Shown here: one piece after another, positions 46,506-56,001 of the stretch
Numbering within the stretch: position 1 is the stretch's first letter
Layout: each line of letters starts with the position of its first letter
Origin: Rhodopseudomonas rhenobacensis
GTDB taxonomy: Bacteria > Pseudomonadota > Alphaproteobacteria > Rhizobiales > Xanthobacteraceae
DNA: 64,000 bases
Direction: 5' to 3'
Assembly: GCF_014203125.1 (NCBI RefSeq)
Contig: NZ_JACHIH010000001.1
Coordinates: 105,536 to 169,535 of the forward strand
The notes under the pieces: model-generated
The model's database searches: none
Told to the model about the DNA's origin: nothing
The model's input: the letters and a program-made list of their open reading frames with translations, nothing else
Made by a program: the position numbers and the translations under genes

Positions 46506-48191
46506 TCAGTTGTCGCGGCGCGGCCGATAGCCCCGCCAATTGCCGCCCTGGCTGGCCGCCGGACTGGCTTTGTCGTCGAAATCGCCGTCGGCGGCCTCGT
46601 CGTCGTCGATCCCCGGATCGTCAGGGGCGCGGACGATCGGGATCACCGGGGCGGCGGTGGAACGCTGCGGCCGATGGAACAGCGGCGCCGAGGATGATTC
46701 GGTCGGGCCGACCACCGGCGCCTCGGCGGCGGGCTTGCCCTCCATCACCACCTCGACCGGCGCAGCCGGCTTCTCCGGCTTGGTCGACTCGGGCTTCGCG
46801 GAATCCGGCTCGGCCGGCTCCGGGGTCACGTCCGTCACTTCCTCGGACGGCGATTCGATCAGCGTCTCGTCGAACAGATCTGATTCCAGCACCACCGCCT
46901 TGTTGGTCGGCAATTCGGCGAGCGGCGTGGTCCACTGGAACGCGTCGAGCCGGCCGGTGACCGGCGACACCGGCCGCCAGCGATCGGAGACGCAGCCGTC
47001 GGCGGTCCACACCGGATCGCGCAGCGCCCGCACCGCACGCAGCGTCCAGGCCCGCGCGCTGCGCGCGTCCTTGCGCTCGGTGTGCTCGAGCTCCGCCATC
47101 AGCATGGCGACGCGCTGGGTCGGCGCGTCGACGAACGGCGTCAGCGCGCCGCGGGCGCGGTTGAAGTCGCCGGCGTCGATCGCCGCGCGGGCCACCGCCA
47201 GCGCGCCTTCGATATGACCGGAGGCTTTCGCGGCCAACAATTCGACGCGCTGCAGCCGCACCTGGGGGCTGTCGCCGGGCTTGATGTGCGCATAGGCCTC
47301 GGCGAGATCCGGATGCGGATGCGCCAGCCACGCGGTCTCGATGGTCTTCATGGCGCGGCGGATCTGATGCGCCTCGCTGAGATATTTGGCGGCCAGCACC
47401 GCGGCCGGCACCAACGTCGGCGCCAGCTTCACCGCCTCCAGTGCGCTGTCGCGCGACAGGTTGACGTCGGTTTCCTCGAATTCGATCGCCCGCGCCGTCA
47501 GCAGCACGCCGCGCAGCCGGCGATAGGTCTTCTTGTCGATCAGCCCCGAGGTCAGGTTGTTCTCGAGGATTTCCAGCGCGCCGGACCAGTCGTTGCGGGC
47601 GCAGCGGAAGCCCAGCACCGCCTGCGAGGCCCAGCCGGAAGACGGCGACAGCCGCAGCGCCTCTTCGGCGATGGTCAGCGCCGCATAGGGGTCTTCGGCG
47701 CGTTGCGCCTCGATGAACAGGCCGCGCATGCCGAGCGACTTGGTGTCGTCGCGCCCGGCCATCGCCAGGAAGGCGCGCTTGGCGCCGTCGCGGTCGCCGT
47801 CGAGCTGGGCGGATTGCGCCTGCAGCAGCAGCGCCAAGGGATCCTGCGGCGCGTGCCGCTTGGCGGCATTGGCGTGGGCGCGGGCGATCGCGGCATCGCC
47901 ATGGCCGACCGCGAGCAGTCCCTGGGTGATGGCGCGGCGGGCACGGGCCTCGCGGCGCGCGCGACGGCTGCGGCGCAGCCGGCCGGGTGAGCGCAACACG
48001 CCAGCGAGGATCGTCCAACCGAGGGCGACCGCGACGATGGCGGAGAGCAGCGCCAGCGCGGCCACCGCCAGCGTCATCTCGGCCTGCCAGCCGCGCCAGG
48101 ACAGCACAACATTGCCCGGCTGCTCGGCAAGCCAACCGGCTCCCGCCGCCGCCGCGGCAATCACGACAAGAAACAGAATGATACGGAGCAT
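46506..48191 (-). CDS. hemY: HemY-like inner-membrane TPR protein
   Basis: A 561-residue protein with two hydrophobic segments at the N-terminus (RIILFLVVIAAAAAGAGWL and MTLAVAALALLSAIVAVALG), a basic stretch RRSRRARREARARR, and then helical repeats typical of the HemY N-terminal domain (TPR-like, about 100-420). The last 130 residues are acidic and Pro/Glu-rich and look disordered. Proteins called HemY in this context are linked by position to heme synthesis but are not the protoporphyrinogen oxidase of the same name; their role is unsettled. ATG 48191 gives the family start. It lies 7 bases after the mic60-like gene. Confidence 0.9.
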   Translation of the reverse strand: MLRIILFLVVIAAAAAGAGWLAEQPGNVVLSWRGWQAEMTLAVAALALLSAIVAVALGWTILAGVLRSPGRLRRSRRARREARARRAITQGLLAVGHGDAAIARAHANAAKRHAPQDPLALLLQAQSAQLDGDRDGAKRAFLAMAGRDDTKSLGMRGLFIEAQRAEDPYAALTIAEEALRLSPSSGWASQAVLGFRCARNDWSGALEILENNLTSGLIDKKTYRRLRGVLLTARAIEFEETDVNLSRDSALEAVKLAPTLVPAAVLAAKYLSEAHQIRRAMKTIETAWLAHPHPDLAEAYAHIKPGDSPQVRLQRVELLAAKASGHIEGALAVARAAIDAGDFNRARGALTPFVDAPTQRVAMLMAELEHTERKDARSARAWTLRAVRALRDPVWTADGCVSDRWRPVSPVTGRLDAFQWTTPLAELPTNKAVVLESDLFDETLIESPSEEVTDVTPEPAEPDSAKPESTKPEKPAAPVEVVMEGKPAAEAPVVGPTESSSAPLFHRPQRSTAAPVIPIVRAPDDPGIDDDEAADGDFDDKASPAASQGGNWRGYRPRRDN

Positions 48192-48198
48192 CGGAATC

Positions 48199-49602
48199 CT
48201 ATGGTGATTTTTTCGGGAGCGCCGCCATCGCGGCGGCAGCGAACTGACGGGAGACGGCGAGAGCGGCGTCGCGCGCGGCGACCTTGTCGAGCCAGGGCTG
48301 CGCCGGCGCGCGGTCCGCCGGCTCGAGCAGATTGAGTTCGCGCACCGCTTCGGCAAGATCGTTGCGTTGCGCGGCGACCGCGATGCGCGCGACGATGGCG
48401 CCGCGGTCCTTGGCGACGGCGGCGTCGGGCCGCTGGATCCGGACCAGGCGGTCGGCGCCGGCCTGCAGCCGCTCGATAATGCTGGCGGAGGAATCCGGGC
48501 CGCTCGGGCTGGGCGCGAGCTTCGGCAGCAGCGCGACCAGTTCGCGGCTGAGCACGGTGATGCTCGGCACGCCGGTCGATGCGAAGGCGTCGAGCGGCTT
48601 CAGCGTCGCGGCGTCGGGAGAAAGCGGTTTGGCGACGGTGAGCACGCCGGCATAGGGCTCGCCCTGCCGCACCGAAACGTCGAGCAGCATCGCCGCCACC
48701 ACCCGGCGCAGCGCGGTGTCGTCGGGGGCGGCCGGCAGCGCCACCGGCGTCTTGGCGGCGCGCTCCAACTTGTCGAGGCGCTCGTCGAGCGGCGCGAGAT
48801 CGACGGTGGGCGCCGGCGTCTTGGCCGCCTGTTCGAGCTGGCTGAGCCGCTCGGTAAGCGGGCCGAGATCGACCGCGGCTGGTGGCTCGCCGGTGGCCGC
48901 GGCGGGCGCGGTGCCGTCGGTCGGCGCGGTTTTCAGCGCGTTCACGGCGGCTGACAGTTGCGCGGATTGGGTCCGCGTGGCGGCGAGGTCGTCGCGCAGC
49001 GCGGCGAGCGATTTTTCCACCGTGTCGATCCGGGGAGCCAGCGTCGGATCGGCGGGCGATGCCGACGCGGTCGGCGGCGCCGCAGCGCTCGACAACGCCG
49101 CAACCTTGGATTCCACGCCGGCGACTCGCGCCGTCAAAGCATCGAGCGCGGCATTGTCGGCCTGCGCGGCCACGGGGGCAGCCGGCGGCGGGGTCAGATT
49201 GGGGCCGAGCGCGAACCAGGCGGCGCCGACCACGATCGCGGCGGCCACCGCGCCGGTCAGCGCCGGCGCAACCAGCGAGGGCGAGCGCGGCGCAGCTTCG
49301 GACGCCGCGGAGGCGGTGCTCGCCGCAGCGACGGGCTCATTGTCCACGGCCTCGGCCGACTGCGGCGCGGCCTCGGACGAAGCCGCGTCCGGCGCGGCGG
49401 CATCGGCCGACGCGACCTCGCCGCTCGACTGCGAGACGGCCTGCAAGGCGAGATCCGGATCGATCGGCGGCGCCGCCTGCTCGGCGGCGGTCTCGGCATC
49501 GGTGGCGGGCGCCGGATTCTGCGGCCGCGACGCCTCCGACGCGGTCCGATGTTCGTTCGCGTCCGTCGCCGGGCGATTGTCGTGGGGCCTGACCTTGACC
49601 AT
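48199..49602 (-). CDS. mic60: Alphaproteobacterial Mic60/mitofilin-like membrane protein
   Basis: A 467-residue protein: a disordered Ala/Pro/Glu-rich N-terminal part (to about 110), one transmembrane segment (LTGAVAAAIVVGAAWFALG), a long coiled-coil region with KVAALSSAAA and ERLSQLEQAAKTP repeats, and a helical C-terminal part ending in AVRELNLLEPADRAPAQPWL, which is the mitofilin-like domain. Alphaproteobacterial homologues between hemD and hemY have been identified as bacterial Mic60, which shapes inner-membrane folds; in phototrophs this could bear on intracytoplasmic membranes. ATG 49602 follows AGGAAGG at 5 bases; GTG 49620 and ATG 49617 are alternatives. The order hemD-mic60-hemY is kept. 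Confidence 0.85.
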   Translation of the reverse strand: MVKVRPHDNRPATDANEHRTASEASRPQNPAPATDAETAAEQAAPPIDPDLALQAVSQSSGEVASADAAAPDAASSEAAPQSAEAVDNEPVAAASTASAASEAAPRSPSLVAPALTGAVAAAIVVGAAWFALGPNLTPPPAAPVAAQADNAALDALTARVAGVESKVAALSSAAAPPTASASPADPTLAPRIDTVEKSLAALRDDLAATRTQSAQLSAAVNALKTAPTDGTAPAAATGEPPAAVDLGPLTERLSQLEQAAKTPAPTVDLAPLDERLDKLERAAKTPVALPAAPDDTALRRVVAAMLLDVSVRQGEPYAGVLTVAKPLSPDAATLKPLDAFASTGVPSITVLSRELVALLPKLAPSPSGPDSSASIIERLQAGADRLVRIQRPDAAVAKDRGAIVARIAVAAQRNDLAEAVRELNLLEPADRAPAQPWLDKVAARDAALAVSRQFAAAAMAALPKKSP

Positions 49603-49658
49603 CGTCACCTTCCTCATCACGTCGCGGCCGAATCCGTGTCGATTCGGCGTCTCTTCCT

Positions 49659-50405
49659 TTACCGTGCCGGCGGGCTCAGCGCACGATCCAGCACGTCGAA
49701 CAACGCCGCCTCATCCGGGCTGCGGGCTTCCATCACCCGGGTCGCCCCGGCCTCGCGCACCACGCCGGCAACCGCCGCGGACAGACAGCATTGCGGCACT
49801 GCCAGCGCCGAAATCTCGATCCCCGCGGTGCGCGCCGCATCCAGAAACGAGCGTACACTGCGCCCCGAATAATGCAGCACGGCCTCGATCCGGTTGGCGG
49901 CAAAAGCCTCACACACCGCATCGGGAAGATCGTGCACTGGTACCATTTTATAGGCGGTCTGTGTGGCGATATTGAAACCCAGCGCGCGCAACTCGCCGGC
50001 GAGATCGCGCGCCACCTCGGCGCCCGACAGATACAGCAGGGCGTCGGCCTTTTGCAGCTGTTTGGCGCGGGCGCTTTCGACGATCTTGTCGCGCAGCGCA
50101 CTGGCGTCACCGTCGGCGACGATGACGTTGCGAAAGCCGCTGTCGCGTGCGCTCTGCGCGGTGCGCGCGCCGACCGCGAACAGCGGCAGATCGAGCAATC
50201 GGGCAATCGCGGTCTGGCCGGCGACGGCGCGCAGCGCATTGGCGCTGGTGACGATCACCGCGCCATAGCGCGCCTGCGGATCGTCCTTCACCGCCACCGC
50301 CTCGAACCGCAGCATCGGCGCCAGCAGCACCTCGAAGCCCTTGGCCCGCAACGCCGCGGCGGTGGCTTCATTGTCGGGCTGCGGGCGGGTGACGAGCAGA
50401 GCCAC
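49659..50405 (-). CDS. hemD: Uroporphyrinogen-III synthase
   Basis: A 248-residue enzyme that closes hydroxymethylbilane to uroporphyrinogen III, the branch point to heme, siroheme, cobalamin and chlorophylls. [22 protein letters not shown] is the usual first strand, and [14 protein letters not shown] and [16 protein letters not shown] match the two-domain fold. The family has low sequence conservation, but the context (followed by mic60 and hemY) supports it. The start is GTG 50405 with GGAG 8 bases upstream; the frame open to 50696 is antisense to tsaD. hemC, often just upstream of hemD in related bacteria, is not here. Confidence 0.9.
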   Translation of the reverse strand: MALLVTRPQPDNEATAAALRAKGFEVLLAPMLRFEAVAVKDDPQARYGAVIVTSANALRAVAGQTAIARLLDLPLFAVGARTAQSARDSGFRNVIVADGDASALRDKIVESARAKQLQKADALLYLSGAEVARDLAGELRALGFNIATQTAYKMVPVHDLPDAVCEAFAANRIEAVLHYSGRSVRSFLDAARTAGIEISALAVPQCCLSAAVAGVVREAGATRVMEARSPDEAALFDVLDRALSPPAR

Positions 50406-50529
50406 GCTCAGATCTCCGCGTGCGAAGGCATCACTGCACAGCGATAGCCTGGCCGGAGTGCGGGCGCTGCGGCCACGGCTGCTCCAGCGGGGGATAGCAA
50501 ACCAGACGATTGCATACACAGACCCCGCA

Positions 50530-51675
50530 ATGCTACGCCGGGCAAGGAAAACGCCGGATTGGCGGCAAACGCAAGGGCTCAATTTGGCTACCGATACAGC
50601 GTCTCTGGTGCTGGGGATCGAGACCACTTGCGACGAAACCGCGGCCGCCGTGGTCGAACGCCGCAGCGATGGCAGCGGCCGCATCCTGTCCAACATCGTC
50701 CATTCGCAGATCGAGGATCACGCGCCGTTCGGCGGCGTGGTGCCGGAGATCGCCGCGCGCGCCCATGTCGACCTGCTCGACGGCATCGTCGCGCGGGCGA
50801 TGCAGCAGGCCGCCGTCAATTTCAAGAATCTGTCCGGCGTCGCCGCCGCCGCCGGCCCCGGACTGATCGGCGGCGTGATCGTCGGGCTGACCACCGCGAA
50901 GGCGATCGCGCTGGTGCACAATACGCCGCTGATCGCGGTCAACCATCTAGAAGCCCACGCGCTAACGCCGCGGCTGACCGACGCGCTGGCGTTTCCCTAC
51001 TGCCTGTTTCTCGCCTCTGGCGGCCACACCCAGATCGTCGCGGTGCTCGGCGTCGGCAACTACGTCCGCCTCGGCACCACGGTCGACGACGCGATGGGCG
51101 AGGCCTTCGACAAGGTCGCCAAGATGCTCGGCCTGCCCTATCCGGGCGGGCCGCAGGTCGAGCGCGCCGCAGCCAGTGGCGACGCCGAGCGCTTCGCGTT
51201 TCCGCGGCCGATGCTGGGCCGCCCCGACGCCAATTTTTCGCTGTCCGGCCTGAAGACCGCGGTGCGCAACGAGGCAAGCCGGCTGTCGCCGCTGGAGCCG
51301 CAGGACATCAACGACCTGTGCGCCGGCTTCCAGGCCGCCGCGTTGGAATCCACCGCCGACCGGCTGCATGTCGGCCTGCGGATTTTTCGCGAGCGGTTCG
51401 GCGCGCCACATGCGCTGGTCGCCGCCGGCGGCGTCGCCGCCAATCAGGCGATCCGCGGCGCGTTGCAGCAGGTCGCCACCGCGGCCGGCACTCAATTCAT
51501 GATCCCGCCGCCGGCGCTATGCACCGACAATGGCGCGATGATCGCCTGGGCCGGCGCCGAGCGGCTGGCGCTGGGGCTTGTCGACAGCCTCGAATTCGCG
51601 CCGCGGGCGCGCTGGCTGCTCGACGCCAACGTCACCACGCCGGCAAAATTCGCCAACACCCGCGCGGGCTTCTAG
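50530..51675 (+). CDS. tsaD: tRNA N6-threonylcarbamoyladenosine synthase subunit TsaD
   Basis: A 381-residue enzyme of the universal t6A37 tRNA modification. [17 protein letters not shown] is the ATPase/ASKHA opening; the metal-binding HxxxH is VNHLEAH (His139, His143), and [12 protein letters not shown] and [18 protein letters not shown] are hallmark strings. The start is uncertain: ATG 50530 is used here, but a start nearer to residue 20 would better match the family. It is divergent from hemD, with about 125 bases between them, a shared promoter region. It is followed by gpsA after a repeat-containing gap. Confidence 0.95.
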   Translation: MLRRARKTPDWRQTQGLNLATDTASLVLGIETTCDETAAAVVERRSDGSGRILSNIVHSQIEDHAPFGGVVPEIAARAHVDLLDGIVARAMQQAAVNFKNLSGVAAAAGPGLIGGVIVGLTTAKAIALVHNTPLIAVNHLEAHALTPRLTDALAFPYCLFLASGGHTQIVAVLGVGNYVRLGTTVDDAMGEAFDKVAKMLGLPYPGGPQVERAAASGDAERFAFPRPMLGRPDANFSLSGLKTAVRNEASRLSPLEPQDINDLCAGFQAAALESTADRLHVGLRIFRERFGAPHALVAAGGVAANQAIRGALQQVATAAGTQFMIPPPALCTDNGAMIAWAGAERLALGLVDSLEFAPRARWLLDANVTTPAKFANTRAGF

Positions 51676-51711
51676 AGATTTTCGATGGACGCCATCGCGC
51701 AGCGAGCACGG

Positions 51712-51870
51712 CTTCACCTCTCCCCGCTCTGCGCGGGGAGAGGTCGATCGGCGGCGCGAAGCGACGCCGGTCGGGTGAGGGGCGAGGCACTGCGCTCAAC
51801 CCGTCCGCGGCATGCGCGGGTCTGCATCAGCCCCTCACCCCACCCCTCTCCCCGCAAGAGCGGGGCGAGG
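51712..51870. repeat. Palindromic elements between tsaD and gpsA
   Basis: CTTCACCTCTCCCCGC and GCGGGGAGAGGTCGA begin a unit (51712-51790) that ends CCGGTCGGGTGAGGGGC. A second, inverted half follows (GCCCCTCACCCC to GCGGGGCGAGGGAG, 51829-51870). The unit is the same family as those at 59705-59798 and 63863-63953. No gene lies in this 271-base gap. Confidence 0.7.
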
Positions 51871-51946
51871 GAGCAGGCTGCCGCCACGGCAAAGTCCGCA
51901 CCCACAATTCATGCAATTCACGCAGTCGATTCCATGAGGCCTTTCC

Positions 51947-52936
51947 ATGCTGTCCTATAATTCCGTAGCGGTGCTCGGCGGCGGCGCCTGGGGCACCGCG
52001 CTGGCGCAGACCTGCGCTCGCGCCGGCCGTAACGTCGTGCTGTGGGAGCACGATGCCGGTAACGCCCAGCAGCTCGAGAGCCAGCGCGAGAGCCTGTATC
52101 TGCCGGGCGTCACGCTGGAATCCTCGATCCAGGTGACCCGCGATCTGCACGACGCCGCAAAGGCGCAGGCGATCCTGCTGGTGGTGCCGGCGCAGGTGCT
52201 GCGCCAGGTGGTCACATCATTGGCGCCGCTGATCGCCGACCGCACGCCGCTGGTGGCCTGCGCCAAGGGCATCGAACACGGCAGTCACAAATTCATGACC
52301 GAGATCATCGCCGAGGCGGCGCCGAACGCGACCCCGGCAATCCTGTCCGGCCCGAGCTTCGCCGCCGACGTGGCGCGCGGGCTGCCGACCGCGGTGACCA
52401 TCGCGGCGACCGACGCCGGCATCGCGCAGGCTTTGGCGCTGGCGATGAACTCCGGCACGTTCCGGCCGTATCATTCGACCGACGTGCGCGGCGTCGAACT
52501 CGGCGGCGCCACCAAAAACGTGCTGGCGATCGCCGCCGGCATCGTCGAAGGCCGCAAGCTCGGCGCTTCGGCGCTGGCGGCGATGACCACGCGCGGCTTC
52601 GCCGAGCTGGTGCGGTTCGGCAAAGCCTGCGGCGCCCGGACCGAAACCATGATGGGGCTGTCCGGGCTCGGCGACCTGATCCTGACCTGCGGCACCTCGC
52701 AGTCGCGCAATTTCTCGTTCGGCGTGGCGCTGGGCCGTGGCGAGAGCGCCGCGGAGGCCTCGCACGGCAAGCTCGCCGAAGGCGCCTTCACCGCGCCGGT
52801 GCTCTTGGAAATGGCGCGGCTGAACAATGTCGAGATGCCGATCTCGGCCGCGGTCGCAGCCATCCTCGCCGGACAACTCAGCGTCGACGCGGCGATCGAG
52901 GGACTGCTGACGCGGCCGCTGAAAGCCGAGGAATAG
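51947..52936 (+). CDS. gpsA: NAD(P)-dependent glycerol-3-phosphate dehydrogenase
   Basis: A 329-residue cytosolic enzyme that makes sn-glycerol 3-phosphate for phospholipid synthesis. The Rossmann motif GGGAWGTAL is at residues 11-19, ACAKGIE and [18 protein letters not shown] follow, and [18 protein letters not shown] contains the catalytic Lys. [15 protein letters not shown] is the family's C-terminal string. The EVE-domain gene starts 4 bases after its stop, so the two are one transcript. Confidence 0.97.
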   Translation: MLSYNSVAVLGGGAWGTALAQTCARAGRNVVLWEHDAGNAQQLESQRESLYLPGVTLESSIQVTRDLHDAAKAQAILLVVPAQVLRQVVTSLAPLIADRTPLVACAKGIEHGSHKFMTEIIAEAAPNATPAILSGPSFAADVARGLPTAVTIAATDAGIAQALALAMNSGTFRPYHSTDVRGVELGGATKNVLAIAAGIVEGRKLGASALAAMTTRGFAELVRFGKACGARTETMMGLSGLGDLILTCGTSQSRNFSFGVALGRGESAAEASHGKLAEGAFTAPVLLEMARLNNVEMPISAAVAAILAGQLSVDAAIEGLLTRPLKAEE

Positions 52937-52940
52937 GCGG

Positions 52941-53354
52941 ATGGCGTACTGGCTGGTGAAGTCGGAGCCATCGACCTGGTCGTGGGAGCAGCAGCTGGCG
53001 AAGGGCGCCAAGGGCGAAGCCTGGACCGGCGTGCGCAACCACAGCGCCAAACTACACATGATGAAGATGAAGAAGGGCGACCGCGCCTTCTACTATCACT
53101 CCAACGAAGGCAAGGAGATCGTCGGCATCGCCGAGATCATCCGCGAAGCCTATCCGGACCCGACCGACGAGAGCGGCAAATTCGTCTGCGTCGACATCAA
53201 GGCGCTGCAGCCGTTGAAGACTCCGGTGACGCTGGTGGCGATCAAGGCGGAGAAGTCGCTGTCCGAAATGGCGCTGCTGAAACAGTCGCGGCTGTCGGTG
53301 CAGCCGGTGACCGCGGACGAATGGAAGATCGTCTGCAAGATGGGCGGGGTGTGA
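52941..53354 (+). CDS. EVE-domain protein
   Basis: A 137-residue protein made of a single EVE domain, a PUA-like fold: YWLVKSEPSTWSWEQQLA, WTGVRNHSAKLHMMKMKKGDRAFYYHS in pieces, and EIVGIAEIIREAYPDP. EVE domains bind modified bases in DNA or RNA; stand-alone forms like this are conserved in many bacteria without a fixed role. It is 4 bases downstream of gpsA, and this pairing alone does not point to a phage-defence function. Confidence 0.93.
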   Translation: MAYWLVKSEPSTWSWEQQLAKGAKGEAWTGVRNHSAKLHMMKMKKGDRAFYYHSNEGKEIVGIAEIIREAYPDPTDESGKFVCVDIKALQPLKTPVTLVAIKAEKSLSEMALLKQSRLSVQPVTADEWKIVCKMGGV

Positions 53355-53379
53355 GGCGACGGACCTCGTCACCTTTGAC

Positions 53380-53479
53380 GTCGTCCGCCGCGAAAGCGGC
53401 GGACCCAGTATTCCAGAGCGCCTGCGTGTGACCGCTGACTCTCTGGAATACTGGATCGCCCGATCAAGTCGGGCGACGG
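53380..53479. repeat. About 100-bp palindromic element, copy 2
   Basis: The core CCCAGTATTCCAGAGCG and its partner CTCTGGAATACTGG match the core of the element at 5082-5184, flanked by GTCCGCCGCGAAAGCGGCGGAC and CGCCCGATCAAGTCGGGCG hairpins. Only the core is conserved between the copies. It lies between two plus-strand genes. Confidence 0.75.
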
Positions 53480-53564
53480 CGCGGGAGCATGCGGACGCGC
53501 CACGCCGCCGCACCAATCCGCGAACCCCATGGACATCGCCGCGGGATCCGCGCAAGACCCGGCG

Positions 53565-54236
53565 ATGAGCTCCTCCGCGATCGCCGATCCGAGTGCCTTT
53601 ATCGAGGCCAATACGCGGCTGCGGCCGGTGCCGCTGGTGCCGGAGGTGATGCTGCATGTCGCCGACGAGGCGCTGCCGCTGTGGAGCAAGACCGAGGAAG
53701 AGTTGGGCGAGGTCGGGCTGCCGCCGCCGTTCTGGGCGTTCGCCTGGGCCGGCGGGCAAGCGCTGGCGCGCTATCTGCTCGATCATCCCGAAACCGTCGC
53801 CGGGCGCGAGGTGATCGATTTCGCCTCCGGCTCGGGACTGGTGGCGATTGCGGCGATGAAGGCCGGGGCGCGACGCGTCACCGCGTTCGACATCGACGGC
53901 TTCGCCCGCGAGGCGATCGCCATCAATGCGCGGGCCAATGGCGTGACGATCGCGATCAGCAGCGAAGATCTGCTCGCCGCGCCGCAGTCCGCGCCGGCGC
54001 AGACCGTGCTGGCCGGCGACATTTTCTATCAGAGCGACATCGCCGCGCTGGCTTTCGGGTTTCTGCAGGGCCATGCGGCGCGCGGCGCCACCGTGCTGAT
54101 CGGCGATCCCGGACGCGCTTACTTGCCGAAGGATCGGCTCGCGCAGCTCGCCAGCTACAACGTGCCGGTGACCCGCGACCTCGAGGACGCCGAGATCAAG
54201 GCCACCGGAGTGTGGACGTTGAAGGACGGACGCTAG
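53565..54236 (+). CDS. Class I methyltransferase, ETFB-lysine-methyltransferase-like
   Basis: A 223-residue protein with a Rossmann methyltransferase domain: SAM motif I is VIDFASGSGLVAIAAMKAGA, and the acidic motif II residue is in VTAFDIDGFA. The string LPPPFWAFAWAGGQALARYLLD before motif I is characteristic of the METTL20-like branch, whose studied members methylate lysines of the electron-transfer flavoprotein beta subunit; that target is inferred here. It is not related to L11 methylase in its N-terminal part. ATG 53565 is preferred over 53529 because it begins the conserved region more closely. Confidence 0.82.
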   Translation: MSSSAIADPSAFIEANTRLRPVPLVPEVMLHVADEALPLWSKTEEELGEVGLPPPFWAFAWAGGQALARYLLDHPETVAGREVIDFASGSGLVAIAAMKAGARRVTAFDIDGFAREAIAINARANGVTIAISSEDLLAAPQSAPAQTVLAGDIFYQSDIAALAFGFLQGHAARGATVLIGDPGRAYLPKDRLAQLASYNVPVTRDLEDAEIKATGVWTLKDGR

Positions 54237-54370
54237 CGGCAGCGTCATGCACCGACGAACCGCTGAAACGCAGCTGCAACGCGACGAGAATTTCCGGTGA
54301 ACCAAACCGGGGGGTGTGTCGACCTTTAGGATAGCTGTTTTTCGCCACCAATCATTTCAGGAGGACGTCC

Positions 54371-55939
54371 ATGACGACCGTCACTCTGAGGCCGGGCCAC
54401 GGCACCGCCGGCCGGCACCCCACCCGCCTGTTTCTCGACTCACTATCCGGCAACGACGATCCCGGCATGTTCGGACGGATGTTTCCGCGACTCAATCCGC
54501 TCGCCGCCGACGACGCTCCGCTGAAGGAACTCGCCGCCGCGATGGTCGATGCGGCGCCCGGCGATCCCGCCGGCAACAACGACAAGGTGCCGGCGGGCTT
54601 CACTTATTTCGGGCAATTCGTCGACCACGACATCACCCTCGATCTGACCTCGATCGGCGACAAGGAGGAAGATCCCGACGCCACCGAAAACTTCCGCACC
54701 CCGGCGCTCGATCTGGATTCGATCTATGGCCTCGGTCCTGACGGCAGCCGTCAGCTCTATGCCCGCAACGCCGGCGACGGCAACAGCGGCAAGACGCCGG
54801 GACCGAAGTTCCTGATCGGCCGAACCATCAGCGTCGGACCCGGCGCCATTCCCGGCGAGCCTCGCAACGATCTGCCGCGCAGTCCGGAAGGCTTCGCGCT
54901 GATCGGCGACCACCGCAACGACGAGAACCTGGTGGTCGCGCAGACCCACGTCGCGTTCCTGAAATTTCACAACAAGGTTTGCGATACGCTGTCCGGCGGC
55001 GGCATGCCGGCGGAGACCGTGTTCAAGGAAGCGCGCCGCATCGTCACCTGGCACTATCAATGGCTGGTGCTGCACGACTTCGTCGAGCGGATCACCGAAC
55101 CGGGCATCGTCGCCAGGATCCTCGACCAGGGACGGCAATTCTATCGGTTCAAGAAATTCCCCTTTATCCCGATCGAATTCTCCGCCGCCGCCTATCGCTT
55201 CGGCCACAGCATGGTGCGCGAAGCCTACAGCCACAACAAGGTCTTCACCTTCGGATCGACGCCGCCCGCGGTGACGCCGGCGACGCTCGGTCTGTTGTTT
55301 CAATTCACCGGACTATCCGGCGGCATCGTCGGCGAGTTGGCGCCCAATCCGCCGACGCCGCCGACGCCAATTCCGGTGTTGTCCAACAACTGGATCATCG
55401 ACTGGCGGCGCTATTATGATTTCCGGCCGGGCTCGGCCAATCCGGCCAACGTGCCGCTCAACCTGTCGCGCAAGATCGATCCGTTCCTGGTGCAGACATT
55501 GCATCAACTGCCGGGCGGCGGCGGCGACCTCGCCTTCCGCAATCTGCGGCGCGGCGTGATGCTCGGACTGCCGTCGGGCCAGGACGTCGCGGCGGCGATG
55601 CATATCGCCAATCCGCTATCGCCCGACGAAATCGCCAGCGGACCGGACGGCGCGATCGCCAAGAAGCACAATCTGCATACCCGCACGCCGCTGTGGTACT
55701 ACATCCTTAAAGAAGCGCAGGTGCGCGGCCACGGCTTGCGGCTGGGTCCGGTCGGTACCACGATCGTCGCCGAAGTCCTCGTCGGTTTGATCCACGGCGA
55801 TCACGACTCGTTCCTGTGGATCAAGGGCAAGGACTGGAAGCCGGAGCTGCCGTCCGCGGTGAAGAGCACGTTCACCATGGCCGATCTCTTGCGTTTTGTC
55901 GGCGACATCAGTCCGCTGGACGGCGTCACGACGGCGTAG
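54371..55939 (+). CDS. Animal-type heme peroxidase (peroxidase-cyclooxygenase family)
   Basis: A 522-residue protein of the animal peroxidase superfamily, which oxidises halides or organic donors with hydrogen peroxide. The distal site FGQFVDHDIT holds Gln82 and His86 with the DHD motif; GDHRNDENLVVAQTH matches the GDxRxxE segment; and the proximal His is in AAYRFGHSMVREAY (His279). There is no evident signal peptide, so export, if any, would use another route. CAGGAGGAC precedes the ATG. Bacterial family members are rarely characterised. It is convergent with the topoisomerase gene, with a hairpin terminator between. Confidence 0.92.
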   Translation: MTTVTLRPGHGTAGRHPTRLFLDSLSGNDDPGMFGRMFPRLNPLAADDAPLKELAAAMVDAAPGDPAGNNDKVPAGFTYFGQFVDHDITLDLTSIGDKEEDPDATENFRTPALDLDSIYGLGPDGSRQLYARNAGDGNSGKTPGPKFLIGRTISVGPGAIPGEPRNDLPRSPEGFALIGDHRNDENLVVAQTHVAFLKFHNKVCDTLSGGGMPAETVFKEARRIVTWHYQWLVLHDFVERITEPGIVARILDQGRQFYRFKKFPFIPIEFSAAAYRFGHSMVREAYSHNKVFTFGSTPPAVTPATLGLLFQFTGLSGGIVGELAPNPPTPPTPIPVLSNNWIIDWRRYYDFRPGSANPANVPLNLSRKIDPFLVQTLHQLPGGGGDLAFRNLRRGVMLGLPSGQDVAAAMHIANPLSPDEIASGPDGAIAKKHNLHTRTPLWYYILKEAQVRGHGLRLGPVGTTIVAEVLVGLIHGDHDSFLWIKGKDWKPELPSAVKSTFTMADLLRFVGDISPLDGVTTA

Positions 55940-55955
55940 AAAACCTTGTGGCAAA

Positions 55956-55988
55956 CCGAAGGCAGCCGTCACGCGGGGCTGCCTTCGG
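55956..55988. terminator. Bidirectional hairpin between peroxidase and topoisomerase
   Basis: CCGAAGGCAGCC and GGCTGCCTTCGG form a perfect 12-bp stem with a 9-base loop. Short A/T tracts (CAAA before and CAAAA after) mean a U-run follows in the minus direction and an A-run precedes. It lies between two convergent genes and could stop both. Confidence 0.8.
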
Positions 55989-56001
55989 CAAAACCGACCC
56001 G

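Noticed and set aside
52941..53354. EVE-domain protein as an anti-phage system component
   Set aside because: It is fused to nothing and shares a transcript with gpsA; no restriction or defence gene is adjacent.
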